From assembly GCA_013297885.1 (NCBI GenBank), contig JAAFIR010000031.1, forward strand, positions 1 to 64,000: 64,000 nt of DNA, read 5' to 3'. Positions within the stretch are counted from its first letter, which is position 1. Every line of letters starts with the position of its first letter. Shown piece by piece: positions 35,869 through 45,383 of the stretch. The position numbers and the translations under genes were made by a program. The notes under the pieces are model-generated. The model was given only the letters and a program-made list of their open reading frames with translations. It did not search any database and had not been told where the DNA came from. This DNA comes from Leptospirales bacterium. GTDB lineage: Bacteria; Spirochaetota; Leptospiria; Leptospirales; Leptospiraceae.

Positions 35869-36777
35869 CTACAGCTCAGTAACTTTAAAAGTATCACAAG
35901 ATTCAAAGTCACCTTTTTCATAACCGATTCTAAACCATTTTGCACGTTGTGCCGAAGTTCCATGAGTAAAAGATTCTGGCACTACACCACGACCTGAATT
36001 TTTTTGCAATGTGTCGTCACCGATTTGAGTAGCAGCATTTAATGCTTCTTCCAAGTCACCAGATTCAATGATGCTTCTTGCTTTGTTTGCATGATTTCCC
36101 CAGAGTCCAGCAAAACAATCAGCTTGAAGTTCAAGTCTCACGGACATTTGATTGCTTTCTTCTTCTGAAAGAGATTTTTTTGCTTTATGTACTTTTCCTG
36201 AATAGCCAAGCAAATTTTGAACATGATGACCCACTTCATGGGCTACAACATATGCCTGAGCAAAATCCCCTGGTGCTGAAAATTTACTTTTGAGCTCATC
36301 AAAAAATCCAAGATCAATGTACACTTTTTTATCTGCAGGACAATAAAACGGTCCCATTGCAGACTCGCCTTTTCCACATGCAGTACTTGTGCTGTTTCTA
36401 AATAAAACTAGTTTAGGTTCTTGGTATTGTTTGTTGAGATTATTAAATTCTTTGTTCCAAACATCTTCTGTGTCAGCTAGCACAACAGAAACTAATTTAG
36501 CTTCCATTGAATCTGGTTTAGAATTATCTCTAGGTGTAGATTCTTCAGATACTGTTGACATGTCTGGATTGCCTGTGAGTAGACCAATAATTTTCATTGG
36601 ACTAATTCCCATAAAGTAAGAAACTATGAAAGCTAGAATTAATGTTCCAATTCCCATTTTACTTCCAAGCAATGGTAGAATGGCACCAATTAATCCCATA
36701 TTACCCCCGCCACCACCTGAAGAACTTCTTCTATCTTCTATATTATCACTTTCTCTTCCATCTGATTTCATAAGCAA
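35869..36777 (-). CDS. Neutral zinc metallopeptidase (YpfJ/KPN_02809 family)
   Basis: 302 residues. Membrane segment at about 40-58 after a polar Arg/Ser/Gly-rich leader. HEVGH at 180-184 in '[16 protein letters not shown]', and the later Glu/Asp in '[14 protein letters not shown]', make the zinc site. '[18 protein letters not shown]' and '[20 protein letters not shown]' are characteristic of this family. Substrate unknown. The catalytic domain probably faces the periplasm. It stands alone upstream of a structured repeat. Confidence 0.9.
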   Translation of the reverse strand: MLMKSDGRESDNIEDRRSSSGGGGGNMGLIGAILPLLGSKMGIGTLILAFIVSYFMGISPMKIIGLLTGNPDMSTVSEESTPRDNSKPDSMEAKLVSVVLADTEDVWNKEFNNLNKQYQEPKLVLFRNSTSTACGKGESAMGPFYCPADKKVYIDLGFFDELKSKFSAPGDFAQAYVVAHEVGHHVQNLLGYSGKVHKAKKSLSEEESNQMSVRLELQADCFAGLWGNHANKARSIIESGDLEEALNAATQIGDDTLQKNSGRGVVPESFTHGTSAQRAKWFRIGYEKGDFESCDTFKVTEL

Positions 36778-36865
36778 ACCTCAAAGGGAAAGGTTTTTTA
36801 AACTTTAAAATCAAACAAGAAAAAAATATTTTTTTCTCATCGTGTGCAGTTTTTTTAAATTGAAA

Positions 36866-37561
36866 TTATATTTTTTCCATATAAATTAAATTTAGATTTC
36901 GTCCTGTTTCTTTATTTCGATGAGAATAAAATTCACTAGAAAGTTTTGAACAAATTTCATCGTCTTGTAGCTGAATTGGAATTTGATGATTTTTTAGATT
37001 TTGTTGTAAAATTTTTTTTAGGTCTAGTAAATATTTTGAATTTGAAATTTCTTTAAATGCTGAATGAGTTTCATTTGGGAATTGAACTTTTAAATCTTCA
37101 CCAACTTCATATTGGTTTTGTCTGATACAAGGACCGAGATAAGCTTGAATAGATTCCAATGAATATTTTTTTTTTAATTCCAAAAACAATTTTTCTGCAA
37201 TTCCAAGAGCTGTCCCTTTCCAACCAGAATGAATTAGTCCAATTAATTTTTCTTTGGTTGACCAAAAAAAAATCGGCATACAATCAGCAGTTTTAACAAT
37301 TAAAATTTCATCGAGGTAAGTGGAATAAATTGCATCTCCAATTAAAATTTTATCATCTAATTTAGATGAGTTATAAAATTTATCTCCATGAACTTGATCT
37401 AAAATAAAAGATTTTTTTTTAAATTTATCAGAAATAAATTCTTTATAAAATAAATTTAGTTTTTCTTTATCTGCAAAATTTACTTCTGGCAAATCATTTT
37501 TTCCAAGAACTTTTAAAATTACTTTATGTGAATTGGAAATGAGAAATTCTTTATTAATCAT
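36866..37561 (-). CDS. pgeF: Multi-copper-polyphenol-oxidase-type laccase-domain protein (PgeF/YfiH)
   Basis: 231 residues, slightly short for the family. Family motifs: 'DQVHGDKFYN', 'VKTADCMPIFFW' (zinc Cys), 'HSGWKGTALGIAEK' (zinc His) and 'LGPCIRQNQYEVGEDL'. Members cleave purine nucleosides or remove wrongly joined D-peptides in peptidoglycan precursors; the sequence does not choose between them. The start overlaps the stop of the membrane gene upstream by 8 nt, so both are co-translated. Cytoplasmic. Confidence 0.88.
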   Translation of the reverse strand: MINKEFLISNSHKVILKVLGKNDLPEVNFADKEKLNLFYKEFISDKFKKKSFILDQVHGDKFYNSSKLDDKILIGDAIYSTYLDEILIVKTADCMPIFFWSTKEKLIGLIHSGWKGTALGIAEKLFLELKKKYSLESIQAYLGPCIRQNQYEVGEDLKVQFPNETHSAFKEISNSKYLLDLKKILQQNLKNHQIPIQLQDDEICSKLSSEFYSHRNKETGRNLNLIYMEKI

Positions 37562-39413
37562 GATTCATTTTATAAGTATGGATTTGTAAACATCTATGTG
37601 GGTCAAGATTCATTCGGATCAATTCTGAATTTGGGTCTTTGACAAGTTCAATTTTACCAATTCCTTCTTTTAGAACGATGATTTCAGAATGTAAACTGGA
37701 ACTATAAGATTTTTCAATTTGAAAATGATTGCTCAAATAATTAAAATAATTTCCGAGTGTTCCATTATGAAATCCATCACAAGAATCCCAAATAAATAAA
37801 ATTTTTTTATGTTTTTTATCTTGGTAGTATCTTAATCTTTTGGTATCAAAATCAATTTTTATTTTTTTTTCAAAAGCTAATTTTTCTAAAACTAATTCTG
37901 TATCTGCTTTGTTTAAATGAATTGGATTAATTGCATTTAGAATAATGCTTCCATCTTCCAATAAATTTTTTTCTTTAACTAGATCATATACTTTTCTTGG
38001 AAGTTCGTAAATATAATTTTCTTTTCCAGAAAAACATAAATTTGGTGAAGAAATTTTATAAAAATCATAAATTTTAAATCCAAAAAAAATGCTTAGTAAT
38101 AATAAAAAAAATAATTTTAATTTTTCAATTCGAATCATATCAAAACTAAATAGTCCGACTAAAAACACAGCTGGGATAAAATGATAAATATGTCTAGATT
38201 GATGATTTCCCGTGAGAAATGTTAAAATAAAAATGGAAAGAAGAATCAAAAAACTTCCGAGATAAGAAAAATGAATTTCTTTTTTATTTTTATAATTTTT
38301 ATATCCAAGAAAAATTGCAGAGATTAATAAAATTAAATATATTATATGAGTTGCATCCATAAGGGAATTTACAAAAAGAGAATAATAAGCTAAATCTTTT
38401 GTAACTTCCACTCCAACTAAATTTCCTTCAGATTGAACATGAGCAATTGTTCCACTAGAACTTCCAAAACGATCAGGGTGAATTGCTACAAAAAATAAAA
38501 TCGGTAAAATGATAAATTGAAACAAAATTAAAATTCGATCATATTTTAAATTGATTAATTCTGCTTTTTGTCTAATTAAATAAATTGTAAAATCTAAAAT
38601 TAATAATATAAAAATAAAATATTTTAAATAAGTAGAAACTTTTCCTTTTAAAAAAGAACTTGGTAAAAACAGCATAGCCAAAAATAAAATACTCAAACCA
38701 AATAATCTATAATTTTTTTTTGGAGAATAAAATAAATAAATCAAATATCTGAGTGCAAAAAATAAAGTATCAGAAAAATAATGAATCAAATGAAAAATCA
38801 ATAAACTAAATACAAATAAATACCCATAAGGATATTTTGTTTGGAATAATAAAAAAACTGAGAGAAACAATTTCCATTTTAAATTTGGAACTGATTTGTA
38901 TTCTTCAGAATAAAATTGGTGCAAAAAATAAATTGAAAGTAAAAAGAAAAATGCCCCTTGGATTTCAAGCATCGCAGAAAAACTATAAATCAAAAACTCT
39001 TTGGAAATATAAATAGAAAAATAAGAACTCAGTAAAATTAAAAATTTAGTAATAAAACTAGTTTCCAATTTTAAACAAACATAAGCAATTAATACCAAAA
39101 CTAAAATTCCAGTAATCATCGTAAAAATAGGAATGGATTCAATCGAAATAGAATTTGTACTAAATAAAAAAATACTTTCTATAAAATTTCTAAATGTGGG
39201 CCAAGTGGGTGCATCCAAAATAGAAATAATATAAGAAACCAAATCAAAATTTCTTAAATGATTGATTAACTCAATTGTTTTAATTGCACGTAAATCTCCA
39301 TCCCAACTTAAAAAATCTTTATTGATGCAAGTATCATTATATAATTTATAAAGCTTAATTGGTAAAAATAAAAATGCAAAAAAGAAAATCGGTAGAAGAA
39401 AAATTAATCTCAT
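37554..39413 (-). CDS. Polytopic membrane protein, glycosyltransferase-39-like topology
   Basis: 619 residues, with about 11-13 hydrophobic helices and a soluble C-terminal region (about 480-619). The layout resembles membrane-bound polyprenyl-phosphate-sugar mannosyltransferases: an early luminal acidic pair, 'FLSWDGDLRAIKTIE' (Asp-Gly-Asp), after the first segment. The catalytic Asp of that fold would be there. The call rests on topology and that one motif. Coupled to pgeF by an 8-nt overlap. If right, it transfers a sugar from a lipid carrier to an envelope glycan or protein. Confidence 0.45.
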   Translation of the reverse strand: MRLIFLLPIFFFAFLFLPIKLYKLYNDTCINKDFLSWDGDLRAIKTIELINHLRNFDLVSYIISILDAPTWPTFRNFIESIFLFSTNSISIESIPIFTMITGILVLVLIAYVCLKLETSFITKFLILLSSYFSIYISKEFLIYSFSAMLEIQGAFFFLLSIYFLHQFYSEEYKSVPNLKWKLFLSVFLLFQTKYPYGYLFVFSLLIFHLIHYFSDTLFFALRYLIYLFYSPKKNYRLFGLSILFLAMLFLPSSFLKGKVSTYLKYFIFILLILDFTIYLIRQKAELINLKYDRILILFQFIILPILFFVAIHPDRFGSSSGTIAHVQSEGNLVGVEVTKDLAYYSLFVNSLMDATHIIYLILLISAIFLGYKNYKNKKEIHFSYLGSFLILLSIFILTFLTGNHQSRHIYHFIPAVFLVGLFSFDMIRIEKLKLFFLLLLSIFFGFKIYDFYKISSPNLCFSGKENYIYELPRKVYDLVKEKNLLEDGSIILNAINPIHLNKADTELVLEKLAFEKKIKIDFDTKRLRYYQDKKHKKILFIWDSCDGFHNGTLGNYFNYLSNHFQIEKSYSSSLHSEIIVLKEGIGKIELVKDPNSELIRMNLDPHRCLQIHTYKMNHD

Positions 39414-39523
39414 TAGAGAATGAGTTTTTGTTTAAAATGATTTTTTTCAAGATAAAAAATTATTTTTGAATTATAAAAAAATAAGTAGACTTAGGTTAAA
39501 TAAAAAGATAGGTTTAGTAAAAG

Positions 39524-40024
39524 ATGAAAATTTTAATTTTAATAATTTGTTTCTATTTACAAAATATTCTTGCGAAAGATGAAGAAACAGTTGATGCAAA
39601 GACATTTGAAGAATTGTTAGAGGCGGGAGTTATTCAAAAATCAGTTCCACTTCCAATTAGAGGAATCTGGCAAGGGGAATTGGTATTAACTCCCTATGCA
39701 AATCAAAACTAAATTGAGATTATAAACATGTGTAGCTATCCATTAAAAAAATTTGTGAAAATAAAATCTCCATTCGATGGAAAATATACTGAACATAATG
39801 TTTTAGCGGGTATAAGGGAATATGATAAATATGAATTTAGAAATAAAGATTTAATTAATGTGTATCTTTAGTTCTTTAATGAAAAATCAAGAAAACAACG
39901 TTCTGGTTCAACCGATTTTAGGTTTTATAAAAATAAAAATATGTTAACTCAAGAATATTATAACCCTGATGATAAAGATCCATATTGGAAAATGGAATAT
40001 AAAAGAGAGAAGTGTCCTAAATAA
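39524..40024 (+). pseudogene. Exported protein gene broken by two in-frame stops
   Basis: A single reading frame runs 39524-40024 with TAA at 39710-39712 and TAG at 39869-39871. The first part has a signal peptide ('KILILIICFYLQNILAK') and 'IRGIWQGELVLTPYANQN'; the frame then continues with 'MCSYPLKKFVKIKSPFDGKY' and, after the TAG, 'FNEKSRKQRSGSTDFRFYKN' and 'DPYWKMEYKREKCPK'. Composition stays protein-like throughout (Tyr, Trp, Lys, few stops). Full length would be about 166 residues. Two nearby decayed genes (this and the Rpn gene) suggest a neutral region. Family unknown. Confidence 0.6.
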
Positions 40025-40248
40025 TTTTATAAAAATATGAATAAATAAATTCAATCCATAAAGTAGACATTTTAATTTTTATAATTCCTAAGCTCGTTAA
40101 AAAAAGTTCACACAAAAAAAGTTTACCAAAAAACGAACTTATCTAAACTTTTTTAATTAAAGAATAATTCTACTCTAATCTAAAAATCATGACAGAAAAC
40201 TTACCTTTTACAGATAATTTTTTATTTAAAGCACTTTTCGCTTCGCTC

Positions 40249-40313
40249 AAATGATGAATTTAGAATTATAAATTATGAATTGATGTATTCATAAAAATTT
40301 TCATTCATCATTT
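40249..40313. mobile_element. Small palindromic insert in the Rpn gene
   Basis: AAATGATGAAT (40249-40259) is the exact reverse complement of ATTCATCATTT (40303-40313); the 43 nt between are A+T-rich. A nearby TTGAGCTTGCTCAA (about 40335-40348) is another palindrome. Too small for any transposase; a miniature inverted-repeat-like element or an old excision scar. No target-site duplication is obvious. Confidence 0.4.
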
Positions 40314-40906
40314 AACATTAATCATTTTTAATTCTTGAGCTTGCTCAAGATAAAGCTAGTGAGTTAGAAAAACTATCAGTATTAGATATTCATGCTGAAG
40401 ATAGAAAAGGGAATAAATTTTTAATTGAAATGCAATCGCAAATGGAAGTTGGTTTTGAAAAAAGAATATTATTTTATTCATCAAAAATATATACAAAGTC
40501 TTTAAAAAAAGGAGAAGAATATTCTCTATTACCGAAAATTTATTCAATAAGTTTTTTAGAATTTGATTTATTGAAAACTAAAAATTACCATTCAGTATTT
40601 CAATTAAGAGAAAAAGAAAATCCAGAATTAATCTTGACAGAAGCTTTAGAATTTCATATAATTGAATTAAGAAAAATAAAATCAGAATTATCAAAATTAG
40701 TAACTGATTTTGAGACATGGCTTTATTTATTTAGAAAAGGACATGAATTGAAGGAGGAAGAAATGAATACATTAGTTAAAAAGAATCCCAAATTAAAAAA
40801 GACACTTGATGAATACAAAGAATATACATCAAATCCTAAAAATAAAAATTTAATAGAAGCAAGAAGAAAATCAAGATTAGTCTTAAATGGTCAAGTTGCT
40901 GCTGCA

Positions 40907-40963
40907 AAATTAGAAGGAAAATTAGAAGGAAAATTAGAAGGTAAATTAGAAGGTAAGTTAGAA
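40907..40963 (+). repeat. 12-nt tandem repeat coding Lys-Leu-Glu-Gly
   Basis: Almost five copies of AAATTAGAAGGA with third-base changes (GGA/GGT), each coding K-L-E-G, near the 3' end of the Rpn pseudogene. It is a typical Rpn C-terminal linker. Copy number of such repeats can change by slippage. Confidence 0.8.
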
Positions 40964-41201
40964 ACTGCACTGGATTTTCTTCATTTTGGAATGCTTTTAG
41001 AACAAGTTTGTAAAGTTACTGGTTTAACTGAAAAACAGATTTTAGATTTTAAGAAAAAACAACAGAAATAGATTTTTTTTTAAAAAAAACCTAATTTAAA
41101 ATAGAAATTCATATGATTAATTTAATATTTTAATTCAGATGATTAAAGCACTTAAAACAGTGAATTTGAGTTAATATGTTAAAAAAAATTCGCCATAAAA
41201 A

Positions 41202-41474
41202 TCATTCGTAAGTCACAGTGAGCATTTCGTAAGTCATTCTCTCAGCAACAGTTTCACAAACTTCCATGCTGCCTTCATAACAAACTGCTTTTCCATTTGT
41301 GTGAGCTTCCATAGCAATTTCCATTGCTTCTTCTTCTGTTTTAAAACAAATCTTCATCAAACATTCTTCTACATGTTCAAATGAATTTACATCATCATTG
41401 TATAAAATTACTCGATGACCATAAATTGAACCAATATCTTCAACAACTTTTGTGTCTTCTTCAGTAAATGGCAT
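41202..41474 (-). CDS. clpS: ATP-dependent Clp protease adaptor ClpS
   Basis: 90 residues, full length for ClpS. 'RVILYNDDVNSFEHVEECLM' is the family hallmark (the YNDD loop binds N-degron side chains) and 'AHTNGKAVCYEGSMEVCETV' the second half, which contacts ClpA. It delivers N-end-rule substrates to ClpAP. clpA is not next to it; its start overlaps the stop of malic enzyme by 1 nt, an unusual partner. An isolated block-C motif of the structured repeat (TTCGCC, about 41188) lies past its stop. Confidence 0.95.
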   Translation of the reverse strand: MPFTEEDTKVVEDIGSIYGHRVILYNDDVNSFEHVEECLMKICFKTEEEAMEIAMEAHTNGKAVCYEGSMEVCETVAERMTYEMLTVTYE

Positions 41475-42748
41475 TAGATATCTTTTCTATATTTTTTTAA
41501 ATGTTCCCTGTAAGCTTCCACACCCGGAAATTGAATTCGAGCCACACCAGATTCATTTGCAGCAATTGCAACAGCAGTGGATACTTGAAAATAAACTCTT
41601 GGGTCAAATGGTTTTGGAATGATATAATCTTTTCCAAATTGAAATTTTTCTCCGTTGTATGCACGAGATACATATTCAGGAACTTCCCAGCGTGCAAGTT
41701 CAGCAAGTGCGTTCACAGCAGCAAGTTTCATTTCGAGAGAAATTTTTTTGGCTCTCATGTCGAGAGCTCCACGAAAGATGTAAGGAAATCCCAAAAGATT
41801 GTTCACTTGGTTTGGATAGTCAGAGCGACCAGTACCCATAACCAAATCTTCTCTTGATGAAACAGCTAGTGGATAAGAAATTTCAGGATCAGGATTTGCC
41901 ATTGCAAGTATCAAAGGATTTTTTGCCATTGACTTCACCATTGCAACATCCACTTGGTCTTTTTTGGAAACACCAATAAAAATATCAGCATCAGTCATGA
42001 TTTCTCGAAGAGTTGTAAATTTAGTTTCACGAGCAAATTCTTTTTTTAAATCGTTTAAATCATCTCGGTTTGTGTGAATTACAGATTTGGAATCCACAAG
42101 AAAAATATTTTCTTTTTTAATTCCAATATTGCTAGATAGTCTTGCAATAGAAACAGCAGCAGCACCAGCTCCATTAATCACAACTCTAACTTCAGAAGAT
42201 TTTTTTCCAGTTAATAATAAATAATTTAAAATTGCAGCACAAGTGATAATTGCAGTTCCATGTTGGTCGTCATGAAAAATGGGAATGTCCATGATTTCGA
42301 TTAATTTTTCTTCGATATAAAAACACTCTGGAGCTTTGATATCTTCTAAATTGATTCCACCAAAAGTGGGCTCCATCAATTTAACAGTGCGAATAAATTC
42401 TTCTGGATCTTTTGTGTTCAGTTCAATATCAAATACATCAATACCAGCAAATTTTTTGAACAAAACAGATTTGCCTTCCATCACAGGTTTGCCTGCTAAT
42501 GCCCCAATATCTCCAAGTCCCAAAATAGAAGTTCCATTGGAAATGATGCCGAGTAAATTTCCACGGTTGGTATATTCATAAGCAAGATCAGGATTTTCAA
42601 AAATTTCAAGGCATGGATATGCTACTCCAGGTGAATACGCAAGAGCCAAATCAATTGCATTAGAAGTGGGTTTTGTGGGTTCAATTGAAGTTTTTCCTTT
42701 TGGGTGAGAGCTATGATATAAGAGAGCCTTTTCTCTGTAATCTTCCAA
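41474..42748 (-). CDS. maeB: NAD(P)-dependent malic enzyme
   Basis: 424 residues, the short bacterial form without the phosphotransacetylase domain. Motifs: '[11 protein letters not shown]', '[20 protein letters not shown]' (substrate Tyr/Lys region), '[19 protein letters not shown]' (divalent metal Asp) and the Rossmann '[16 protein letters not shown]'. It decarboxylates malate to pyruvate, feeding NADPH or acetyl-CoA. The start overlaps nothing upstream; it ends into clpS by 1 nt. Cofactor preference is not readable by eye. Confidence 0.92.
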   Translation of the reverse strand: MEDYREKALLYHSSHPKGKTSIEPTKPTSNAIDLALAYSPGVAYPCLEIFENPDLAYEYTNRGNLLGIISNGTSILGLGDIGALAGKPVMEGKSVLFKKFAGIDVFDIELNTKDPEEFIRTVKLMEPTFGGINLEDIKAPECFYIEEKLIEIMDIPIFHDDQHGTAIITCAAILNYLLLTGKKSSEVRVVINGAGAAAVSIARLSSNIGIKKENIFLVDSKSVIHTNRDDLNDLKKEFARETKFTTLREIMTDADIFIGVSKKDQVDVAMVKSMAKNPLILAMANPDPEISYPLAVSSREDLVMGTGRSDYPNQVNNLLGFPYIFRGALDMRAKKISLEMKLAAVNALAELARWEVPEYVSRAYNGEKFQFGKDYIIPKPFDPRVYFQVSTAVAIAANESGVARIQFPGVEAYREHLKKYRKDI

Positions 42749-42842
42749 TGTTTTTTCCTAAAATTACTTACTTCATGTCAAATTAAGAAATTGAGTTCAT
42801 AGGGCAAGGATTAGTTATGCTTACTAAAATCATGAATAGGAA

Positions 42843-43025
42843 GGCTAATAAAAATTTTTTGAGAAAAAAATTTAGCAAATTTGTTGTTTAATTTGCGTTT
42901 TTTGGAGCAAAAATTTTTATCAGCCTTTTAACAGAATGTGATTTTTCGTTACAAATAAAGTCTAAATTAAATATTAAAATCAGTCCCAGATTTAGAATCG
43001 AACGCAGTGAGATTCTAAATCTGGG
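42843..43025. repeat. Two-part composite repeat, copy 2
   Basis: Part one 42843-42925 has outer arms GGCTAATAAAAATTTTT and AAAAATTTTTATCAGCC (one mismatch) around inner AATTTAGCAAATTT and AATTTGCGTTTTTT. Part two is a 15-bp palindrome, 42985-42999 (CCCAGATTTAGAATC) with 43011-43025. Both parts and their order match the copy at 15093-15267. Lies upstream of malic enzyme, with the remaining gap 42749-42842 holding no gene. Confidence 0.65.
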
Positions 43026-43040
43026 TACTTGGTTTTGCTT

Positions 43041-43167
43041 GGCGAATTTTTAAAAAGTAAAGACCTAATACATTAAGTCTTTACTTTTTAAAAACCGTGC
43101 TTTCCGCTACTTCCCTCAACCACACCCTTAAGGATGTGGTTGAAGGAAACGCTTCAATCACTTACGC
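43041..43167 (-). repeat. Structured intergenic element, copy 7
   Basis: Minus-strand copy. Block C complement GGCGAA (43041-43046); hairpin 2, 13-bp stem (43052-43064 with 43077-43089); block B complement CCGTGCTTTCCGCTAC (43095-43110); hairpin 1 TCAACCACA (43116-43124) with TGTGGTTGA (43135-43143), flanked by TTCC/GGAA; block A complement CGCTTCAATCACTTACGC (43150-43167). A-B triplet on the minus strand: GTG (43159-43161) with CAC (43097-43099). It starts 16 nt after the composite repeat. Confidence 0.8.
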
Positions 43168-43253
43168 TTTGGTTTAAAAAATCTTTCTTCATTCAAAACT
43201 CAAGAGTAGCAAAAATCAATTGACATTTTTTTTATTAGAATTTTTTTTTAACT

Positions 43254-44789
43254 ATGAAATTCTTATTCCTGTTATTTCTAATTTTAAATTCTTCGTGTAA
43301 ATCTGGAATCAATGAAGAAAAATTTTGTGATAGAAAATCACAAGGTTTTTTATTAGCAACAATTTTTTATTCTCAAAGAAATGAATCTTATTGTTATTTT
43401 GGACAACAAAATAGAAGTTCAACAACAGCACCACCAATATCATTAACACCAGTTACTTATTCTTACTCTCGAACTAATATCGTTTTTCTAGATAATATTC
43501 CAATCACGAATCTAACTCCAACAACAATAGGTCCAACAACAACTTATAGAGTGAGTCCAGCTTTACCAAATGGATTAGTTTTAAATTCTTCAACAGGTGT
43601 AATTTCAGGAACAGCTAGTAGTGTCTCACCTGAAACGAATTATACATTTACAGCATCTGGCACAAATACAACCACAGCAAATTTTGTGATGAAAATTCGA
43701 GTGGGAACAACAACTGCAATCCGAGTTTATGGACAAAGTGGTGACTTTAGCTGCGGAGTAATTAATAGAAGTAGCACTTCTTGTATAACTTCAACTCCCT
43801 CAGCAAATTCTTTTAACACTCCTTTCGGAGTTTCAGGAGATTTATTAGGTGGAATTTATATCAGTGATCCTTTAAACAATCGTGTTCTGTTTTATGAAAA
43901 AGAAATAACTACAGCATCCAGAGTTTATGGACAAAATGGAAGTTTTTCCACGATAACTGCTACCCCAATAAATGCAGATTCATTAAGTTCTCCTCGAAAT
44001 GTATTTTTTGGGTTGAATAATATTCTATATATATCTGATTTTACAAACAATCGCGTTTTAACTTACTCTGGAACAAGCACTACTGCAACTGGAGTTTATG
44101 GACAAAATGGAAGTTTTTTAACTACAACAACTACCCCAGTAAATGCTGATTCATTAAATTTTCCACAAGGTGTCGTTCAAGATTCTGATGGTGGGATTTA
44201 TATTGCTGATGGTCCAAATCAAAGAGTATTGTATTATGCGAATCGATCAACAACAGCAACAAGAGTTTATGGACAAAATGGGAGTTTTACAACCAATACC
44301 CCTGGCACAACTGCAAGTACATTTAATTTACCAGTAGCACTTGCCCTTGATTCAACTGGTGGACTATTTGTAGTGGAGGTCTCAAATAATAGAGTTTTAC
44401 ATTTTCCAAAAGATTCTGCAGTCCCAGATCGAGTATATGGACAATTTGGAAGTTATACATGTACTAATTCCCAAAACAATAATGGAAGTTGTGTATCTGT
44501 TATCGCTAGCCCGTCAGCTAATTCTCTATCCCAACCTAGAGGAATTGCAGTTGATGCATTTGATAATGTTTATATTTCAGATACATTAAATCATAGAATT
44601 TTATTTTATCAAGGAACTAGCACAACACCAACTAGAGTTTATGGTCAAGCTGGAAGTTTTAGCACTCAAGTTGTAAACAATGGAGGAATTTCTGCTAGTA
44701 GCTTAAATCTACCAGTTAGACTTTATATTGATCCAGATGGTGGTTTGTATGCTGCAGATCAATTGAATAATAGGATTTTGTATTATTAG
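43254..44789 (+). CDS. Lipoprotein with Ig-like domain and NHL repeats
   Basis: 511 residues. 'LILNSSC' gives a lipobox (Cys15). Residues about 62-150 form a putative Ig domain (He_PIG type: 'PALPNGLVLNSSTGVISGTA'). Then six repeats of about 55-60 residues, each opening with 'RVYGQ.GSF' and containing 'GIYIADGPNQRVLYY'-like NHL strands, close a six-bladed propeller. The repeats run from about 163 to the end. Surface-exposed or periplasmic; ligand unknown. Similar lipoproteins occur in Leptospira. TTGACA at 43220-43225 may be its -35 box. Confidence 0.8.
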   Translation: MKFLFLLFLILNSSCKSGINEEKFCDRKSQGFLLATIFYSQRNESYCYFGQQNRSSTTAPPISLTPVTYSYSRTNIVFLDNIPITNLTPTTIGPTTTYRVSPALPNGLVLNSSTGVISGTASSVSPETNYTFTASGTNTTTANFVMKIRVGTTTAIRVYGQSGDFSCGVINRSSTSCITSTPSANSFNTPFGVSGDLLGGIYISDPLNNRVLFYEKEITTASRVYGQNGSFSTITATPINADSLSSPRNVFFGLNNILYISDFTNNRVLTYSGTSTTATGVYGQNGSFLTTTTTPVNADSLNFPQGVVQDSDGGIYIADGPNQRVLYYANRSTTATRVYGQNGSFTTNTPGTTASTFNLPVALALDSTGGLFVVEVSNNRVLHFPKDSAVPDRVYGQFGSYTCTNSQNNNGSCVSVIASPSANSLSQPRGIAVDAFDNVYISDTLNHRILFYQGTSTTPTRVYGQAGSFSTQVVNNGGISASSLNLPVRLYIDPDGGLYAADQLNNRILYY

Positions 44790-44824
44790 ATTTTTTTACT
44801 TTTATAAATCAATAAACACTAATT

Positions 44825-44962
44825 CTATAAATTGGAACATTTTTCTTGAATCAGTTCCGCTGAAAAACTTTTATTTGAGAAATTTTTATCTAGATAATTT
44901 TGTAATTCTGGAATTTGTTTTGGGTTTTGAAGAATTGGTTTTACTTCATCACAAAAATTTTG
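44825..44962 (-). pseudogene. Remnant of a small protein gene
   Basis: A 46-codon minus-strand frame (45 residues and a TAG stop at 44825-44827) with protein-like content ('FCDEVKPILQNPKQIPELQ', 'FSNKSFSAELIQEKCSNL') has no start codon and meets a TAA just upstream. Two Cys and regular Leu/Pro suggest the C-terminal end of a small lipoprotein or exported protein. The rest of the gap 44790-45118 holds nothing recognised. Confidence 0.45.
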
Positions 44963-45118
44963 TTAACAAAAAAATACAAACAAGAACTTACACCCATAAA
45001 CAAATTTAACTCAATTTAGTTCTAGTTCAACTTAAATTCTATTTTTTTAAATAAAATTTTTTCTGCACAAAGCTTCCCAATCTTTTGAATTCTATTCAAG
45101 TGAATTCTTGTTTTGGAA

Positions 45119-45306
45119 GCGAAAGGGATTGAAGCGGAAATACTTTTGCACAACTATGTTAATTTTTGGGATTTAAAAGATTTGCAAAAGATTGGAGCGG
45201 AAAGCCCGGTTTTTCGTACCTAACCCAATTCTATTTGTACTCGATAATATTTTTGTTTCATCCCTTCCCTATCAGGTTAACAGGGTTAGGTGGGAAAAAT
45301 TCGCCC
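45119..45306 (+). repeat. Structured intergenic element, copy 8
   Basis: Block A GCGAAAGGGATTGAAGCGG (45119-45137); hairpin 1 CTTTTGCA (45143-45150) with TGCAAAAG (45183-45190); block B GAGCGGAAAGCCCGG (45195-45209); hairpin 2 ACCTAACCC (45218-45226) with GGGTTAGGT (45283-45291); block C TTCGCC (45300-45305). GGG (45125-45127) with CCC (45205-45207); GCGAA (45119-45123) with TTCGC (45300-45304). It ends 78 nt before the enoyl-CoA hydratase start. Confidence 0.8.
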
Positions 45307-45383
45307 ATAAGTTTAATCTAATGAATTAAAAAACTTAATTCCAAGCGAAACTCAATTTTAAAAAATGGCATGAAGGAAATTCT

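Larger units (their letters stand above)
40189..41071 (+). pseudogene. Rpn-family (PD-(D/E)XK_2) nuclease gene, split by an insert
   Basis: ATG 40189 starts 'MTENLPFTDNFLFKALFASLK', the Rpn N terminus, which ends at TGA 40252-40254. After about 70 nt the same protein resumes at 40331 in another frame position as 'ILELAQDKASELEKLSVLDI', 'DRKGNKFLIEMQSQMEVGF' (ExQ of the nuclease site) and 'LYLFRKGHELKEEEMNTL'. About 20-25 residues of the normal fold are lost. The insert carries an 11-bp inverted repeat (40249-40259 and 40303-40313). An ATG at 40430 could still make a 213-residue C-terminal part lacking the active-site start. Rpn proteins are mobile-looking nucleases linked to recombination and phage response. 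Confidence 0.7.

Noticed and set aside
41178-41194. Additional copy of the structured element after clpS
   Set aside because: Only block C (A-run plus TTCGCC) is clear; blocks A and B and the hairpins could not be found.
45000-45118. Further coding remnant before the element at 45119
   Set aside because: Stops in all frames and low-complexity A+T sequence; no support.
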